From positions 42,756,059 through 42,820,058 of the forward strand of contig CM053327.1 of assembly GCA_028583605.1 (NCBI GenBank): 64,000 nt of DNA. The letters are read 5' to 3'. Position numbers and translations under genes: made by a program. Below are positions 61,231-64,000 of this stretch, piece by piece. The stretch comes from Dastarcus helophoroides. Lineage: Eukaryota; Arthropoda; Insecta; Coleoptera; Bothrideridae. Below the pieces are notes generated by a model, which saw nothing but the letters and a program-made list of their open reading frames with translations, did not search any database and was not told the origin of the DNA. How positions within the stretch are numbered: the first letter of the stretch is position 1; every line of letters begins with the position of its first letter.

Positions 61231-62337
61231 ATCATTTCTATGGTTATTTATTAGTTAACTTCATAGTGTCCATTTTTAGAAAAATATGAAAACATGAACA
61301 TCCCCCGGAATGGCCGAAATTAAAAATAAAAACCCGACAACCATAAATTAGATAATAACATATTTCTGTTGTTCATTTTTGTAGTGCACACGATCAAAAA
61401 ATCACTCGAGCGTTTTACATTTACGTAACGATCAAAATTAAGAAAAATCGAAAGATAATAGTATCCACGAACCCCGGCATTATGCGTAAAATCCGGTTAA
61501 ACCAAGCATGGATAATTATCCGTAATTTTATAAAGCTAAACACTCTATTAGGAAAAACACGCGCAAGTTATCAATTTATGGCAACCCGCGACTCATAAAT
61601 AAGGCAACGGGCAAAAGAAGTTTATTTATGAATGAACGATAATAGTTTAATGAATGAGCATAATTTGTTGCAGTAAGGCGCAGTTGTACAATATTCATTT
61701 ATTATTATGTCACAAGCAAATTAAGTTTACCTTGCGACCATCTTCATTTTCCATCAGACTAACCATGTTTAAAGTAGGCAGTCGCCCGCTTTGCTTAGTT
61801 TCAATTTTAATAGATAATCAGTCTTCTTTTTCTATGTCGAATTTCATCACACTTTTACAAGTTTGTGTTTTATTTTTTGTACTATTCTGGCTTTTGTTTA
61901 GTTTTTTGAAATTTAAGTTCAAATTTTTAAGAAAAAAAAACGAATTAAAAAAATAAATAAATAATGGCTTATAGGGAAGAATATAAATAAATCGTAAAAT
62001 TGTACAAAAACGACTTTATCATAGTTATATGAAATACTATTTATAATTGTATCAACATGATACATTGTCCTCAATTCGTGACATACGTAGTATGATTGAT
62101 TGCATTCGAGGGTGAAATGTAGAACTTTTGTCACCCCAATTTGCCCCCTTTCCAAGTCGAGAGTGTTCATTAAAAATTATTTAGATTTAGACGAAAATAT
62201 TAAATGTCATACAGAACAGAGTGTTCCCATCGTCCCCCTTCAACGTACACCACTGCCTTTATATCGTCAGATGTTTTAAGCAACTTTTTTCCTGAGAGAT
62301 ATAGAAAGTATCTCTCTGTAGCTTTTTTTATGTTCAG
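61231..62337. other. scrib intron, no gene seen
   Basis: AT-rich sequence. The frames at 61654-61956 (plus) and 61919-62170 (minus) are not recognisable proteins. A minus-strand frame without ATG is open from about 62417 to a TAA near 62200 and partly overlaps the next dispersed repeat. Confidence 0.4.
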
Positions 62338-62440
62338 TTTAGTCCACTCGCAAAGGATAACCCTTATGCCTTCAAAGCACCGCGAGTAGGATGTGGATGG
62401 CGATGAACCGCCTTCTTAAGCAAAGAGAGGTTGTAATTTT
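62338..62440 (+). repeat. dispersed 'AATCCACTCGCAAAGG' repeat, further copy
   Basis: TAGTCCACTCGCAAAGGATA, TTATGCCTTCAAAGCACCGC, GAGTAGGATG, GGATGGCGATGAACCGCC and TTCTTAAGCAAAGAGAGGTTG match the elements at 38808-39093 and 46451-48240. Confidence 0.75.
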
Positions 62441-62924
62441 TGCTTGCTCTGATTTTTTGTTTAAAAAAATTGCCAGCTTTAAGTCGGACGTTGCATAGAA
62501 ATGCAATCAACTCTGTACACCTTTCGCAAATGGAGAACGTTCTCCTAATTAAGCATTAAAAATAGTGTCATTAATTTTGGCTTCGATTAATTAAGTAGTG
62601 ACGGCTTTTTTGTGCGTACATTAACTAGCTCTGTGATAAATTCTTATTACTACAGTTGAAACGTGTGTTGTCATGTTATAATTAGTGTTAATACTAACTG
62701 AATGATGACTGCTGTAGGTAATTAAACGTATTCGTAACTTAAGTGTAATTTTTTTTCCCACTTATAAGTTGTTTCGTGTTGTATTCGCCGAGAACGTACT
62801 TTTTGTTGGGGATGCATATTCATTACTTTTTGTTGGATGCATACACATTACTTTTTGTTAGATGCATAAACATTGATTACTTCCCGAAGTACCAGAATTA
62901 ATTTAATTTTAAAACAACTCATCC

Positions 62925-62980
62925 TACTCGTGGTGCACCAAAGGCGAAAAACGTGACCATTTTGCGAGTAGATTAAACTT
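62925..62980 (-). repeat. inverted partial copy of the same dispersed repeat
   Basis: On the minus strand it reads TTTAATCTACTCGCAAAATG and ends CACGAGTAGGATGAGTTG. It is inverted relative to the copy at 62338, about 490 bp apart, and could be the other end of one element. Confidence 0.5.
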
Positions 62981-63071
62981 TAAAAAATCTCTACTATTCC
63001 TATTTTTAAAATCGAGTGTTTAATTTAAATAATTTCGGATTGTTTTAAACAAGTATCCAATATGTTTACAG

Positions 63072-63344
63072 ACGCCATTCGTGAGACAAAACACCCCACA
63101 TCCTAAAGAACTAAAGGCCAAAGCACACAAATTATTCAGTAAGGGTCAGAATTCGCTGGAAGACAGCAGCGAAGTCCATAATGAGCCGCCGGTTGAAGCC
63201 GTCAACCAAGTATTGAGAGAATCCGCTAAAGAAGCACCACAAGTACCTGTGATCGTTGAACAGGAACCGGAAGCCCTCCAGGCTACCATTGGTAACATCG
63301 ACGAGGAAAGCAGCGAACAGAGCAACGAGGAGGAGACGGATGAC
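63072..63344 (+). CDS. scrib: Scribble linker exon (TPFVRQNTPHPK)
   Basis: Exactly 91 codons, phase 0 at both ends. It begins TPFVRQNTPHPKELKAKAHK, a phrase diagnostic of the Scribble linker between the LRRs and the first PDZ domain, and continues as an acidic disordered stretch ending ESSEQSNEEETDD. The acceptor is TATGTTTACAG before 63072; the donor is GTAAGT at 63345. It joins in frame to the exon ending at 40656 across a 22.4-kb intron. Small alternative exons between the two cannot be excluded. The four PDZ domains expected next are outside the window. An open frame on the opposite strand is a shadow. Confidence 0.95.
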
Positions 63345-63695
63345 GTAAGTTTTTTTATTCGTTTTGTCGACGATCGTTCATTAGCTTGGATCATTTAGTT
63401 TTATGTTTCTATGGGAACGTCACATTCTAGTTTAAGCAGCTTCATTCTTATACAAAATCGCTTCTGAAGGAAATGGTATCTTTAATTTGTAACTTTTGGA
63501 ATTTCCACAAGAAATTAAAACATGTTTTTTTACTAATCATAACCAGGAATCAAACTGATTCCGGGAGTAAAGTATTGTTTTATTAGAGAATTTTTCTGTG
63601 ACGTCAGTTGACAGTTGCAAGGGAATTTAAAAAAATCGCCGATTCCAAACCAAACGCTTTCTATTTCGCGTTTTCTATAAAACGTGACCCTAGTA
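63345..63695 (+). other. scrib intron start, no feature
   Basis: Begins with the donor GTAAGT. Unique-looking sequence up to the minisatellite. Confidence 0.5.
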
Positions 63696-64000
63696 TGCAC
63701 GCTTTTTTTTCAACCAAATTCATTTCGAGTGGTCTTTTTTCAACCAAATTCCTTTCGATTGGTTTTCTTTTCAACCAAATTTTTTTCAAACAGTCTCTTC
63801 AATCAAATTCCTTTCGATTGGTTTTTTTTTCAACCAAATTCTTTTCCGAATGGCCTTTTTTTCAACCAAATTCCTTTCGATTGGTTTTCTTTTCAACCAA
63901 ATTCTTTTCGAATGATTTTTTTTCAACTGAATAGTTTTTTCAACCAAATTATTTTCGAATGGTCTCCTTTCAACCAAATTCCTTTCGATTGGTTTTCTTT
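63696..64000. repeat. ~31-bp minisatellite with ~60-bp dimers, runs off edge
   Basis: TTTTCAACCAAATTCCTTTC recurs at about 63711, 63741, 63772, 63801, 63831, 63863, 63894, 63941 and 63971, with a shorter variant near 63923. Unit ends alternate between CGATTGGTTTTCTT and CGAATGG-CTTTTTT types, so a dimer of about 60 bp is the higher period. Frames on both strands (63608-63934 plus, 63786-63977 minus) are repeat translations. Confidence 0.88.

Noticed and set aside
63146..63394. Ser-rich minus-strand frame across the fourth scrib exon
   Set aside because: Shadow of the acidic Scribble linker exon.

Overview
This window is animal nuclear DNA, almost certainly from an insect. It is AT-rich, repeat-dense and nearly gene-free, with spliced exons bounded by GT/AG sites. 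The one gene I can identify with confidence is scribble (scrib/LAP4), on the plus strand. Four exons with mutually compatible phases are visible: 29278-29567, 32102-32810, 40490-40656 and 63072-63344. Together they encode about 480 residues: twelve leucine-rich repeats, the LAP-specific segment, and the start of the acidic linker before the PDZ domains. The N-terminal LRRs (about the first 80-100 residues) and all PDZ domains are not seen. The first 29 kb is therefore best read as an upstream intron or 5' flank, and the gene continues past the right edge. The order of insect cannot be fixed from this sequence.

Layout. 1-29277: upstream intronic or flanking DNA. It holds diverged AT-rich arrays built on TTTCAAAATTTCGAC-like words, a 3.9 kb polypyrimidine tract (about 5962-9830), tRNA-like SINEs, long perfect hairpins (4981-5303 and 19919-20105), and a 5.2 kb element with perfect 38-bp terminal inverted repeats (23386-28605) carrying about nine tandem units around a conserved small hairpin. 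29278-40656: three scrib exons, separated by a 2.5 kb intron with a foldback Tc1/mariner-like element and an antisense acidic-repeat ORF, and a 7.7 kb intron with a ~280-bp tandem array and more AT-rich arrays. 40657-63071: a 22.4 kb intron holding further AT-rich arrays, a 1.6 kb (GAGT)n microsatellite grown inside a dispersed repeat, a G-tract-ended element, a ten-copy ~576-bp satellite (54650-60050) and a solo LTR (60847-61230). 63072-64000: the fourth exon, then a ~31-bp minisatellite running off the edge.

Possible function beyond scrib. The strongest candidates are an in-frame read-through tail after the third exon, ending in a stop and closely followed by AATAAA (a predicted LRR-only Scribble isoform); the antisense 230-residue acidic repeat ORF; the hairpin-bearing tandem array inside the 5.2 kb element; and the long hairpins, which would be transcribed if they lie in scrib introns. 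No tRNA or rRNA gene, CRISPR array, bacterial operon or viral gene was found. Most long open frames are artefacts of simple repeats.
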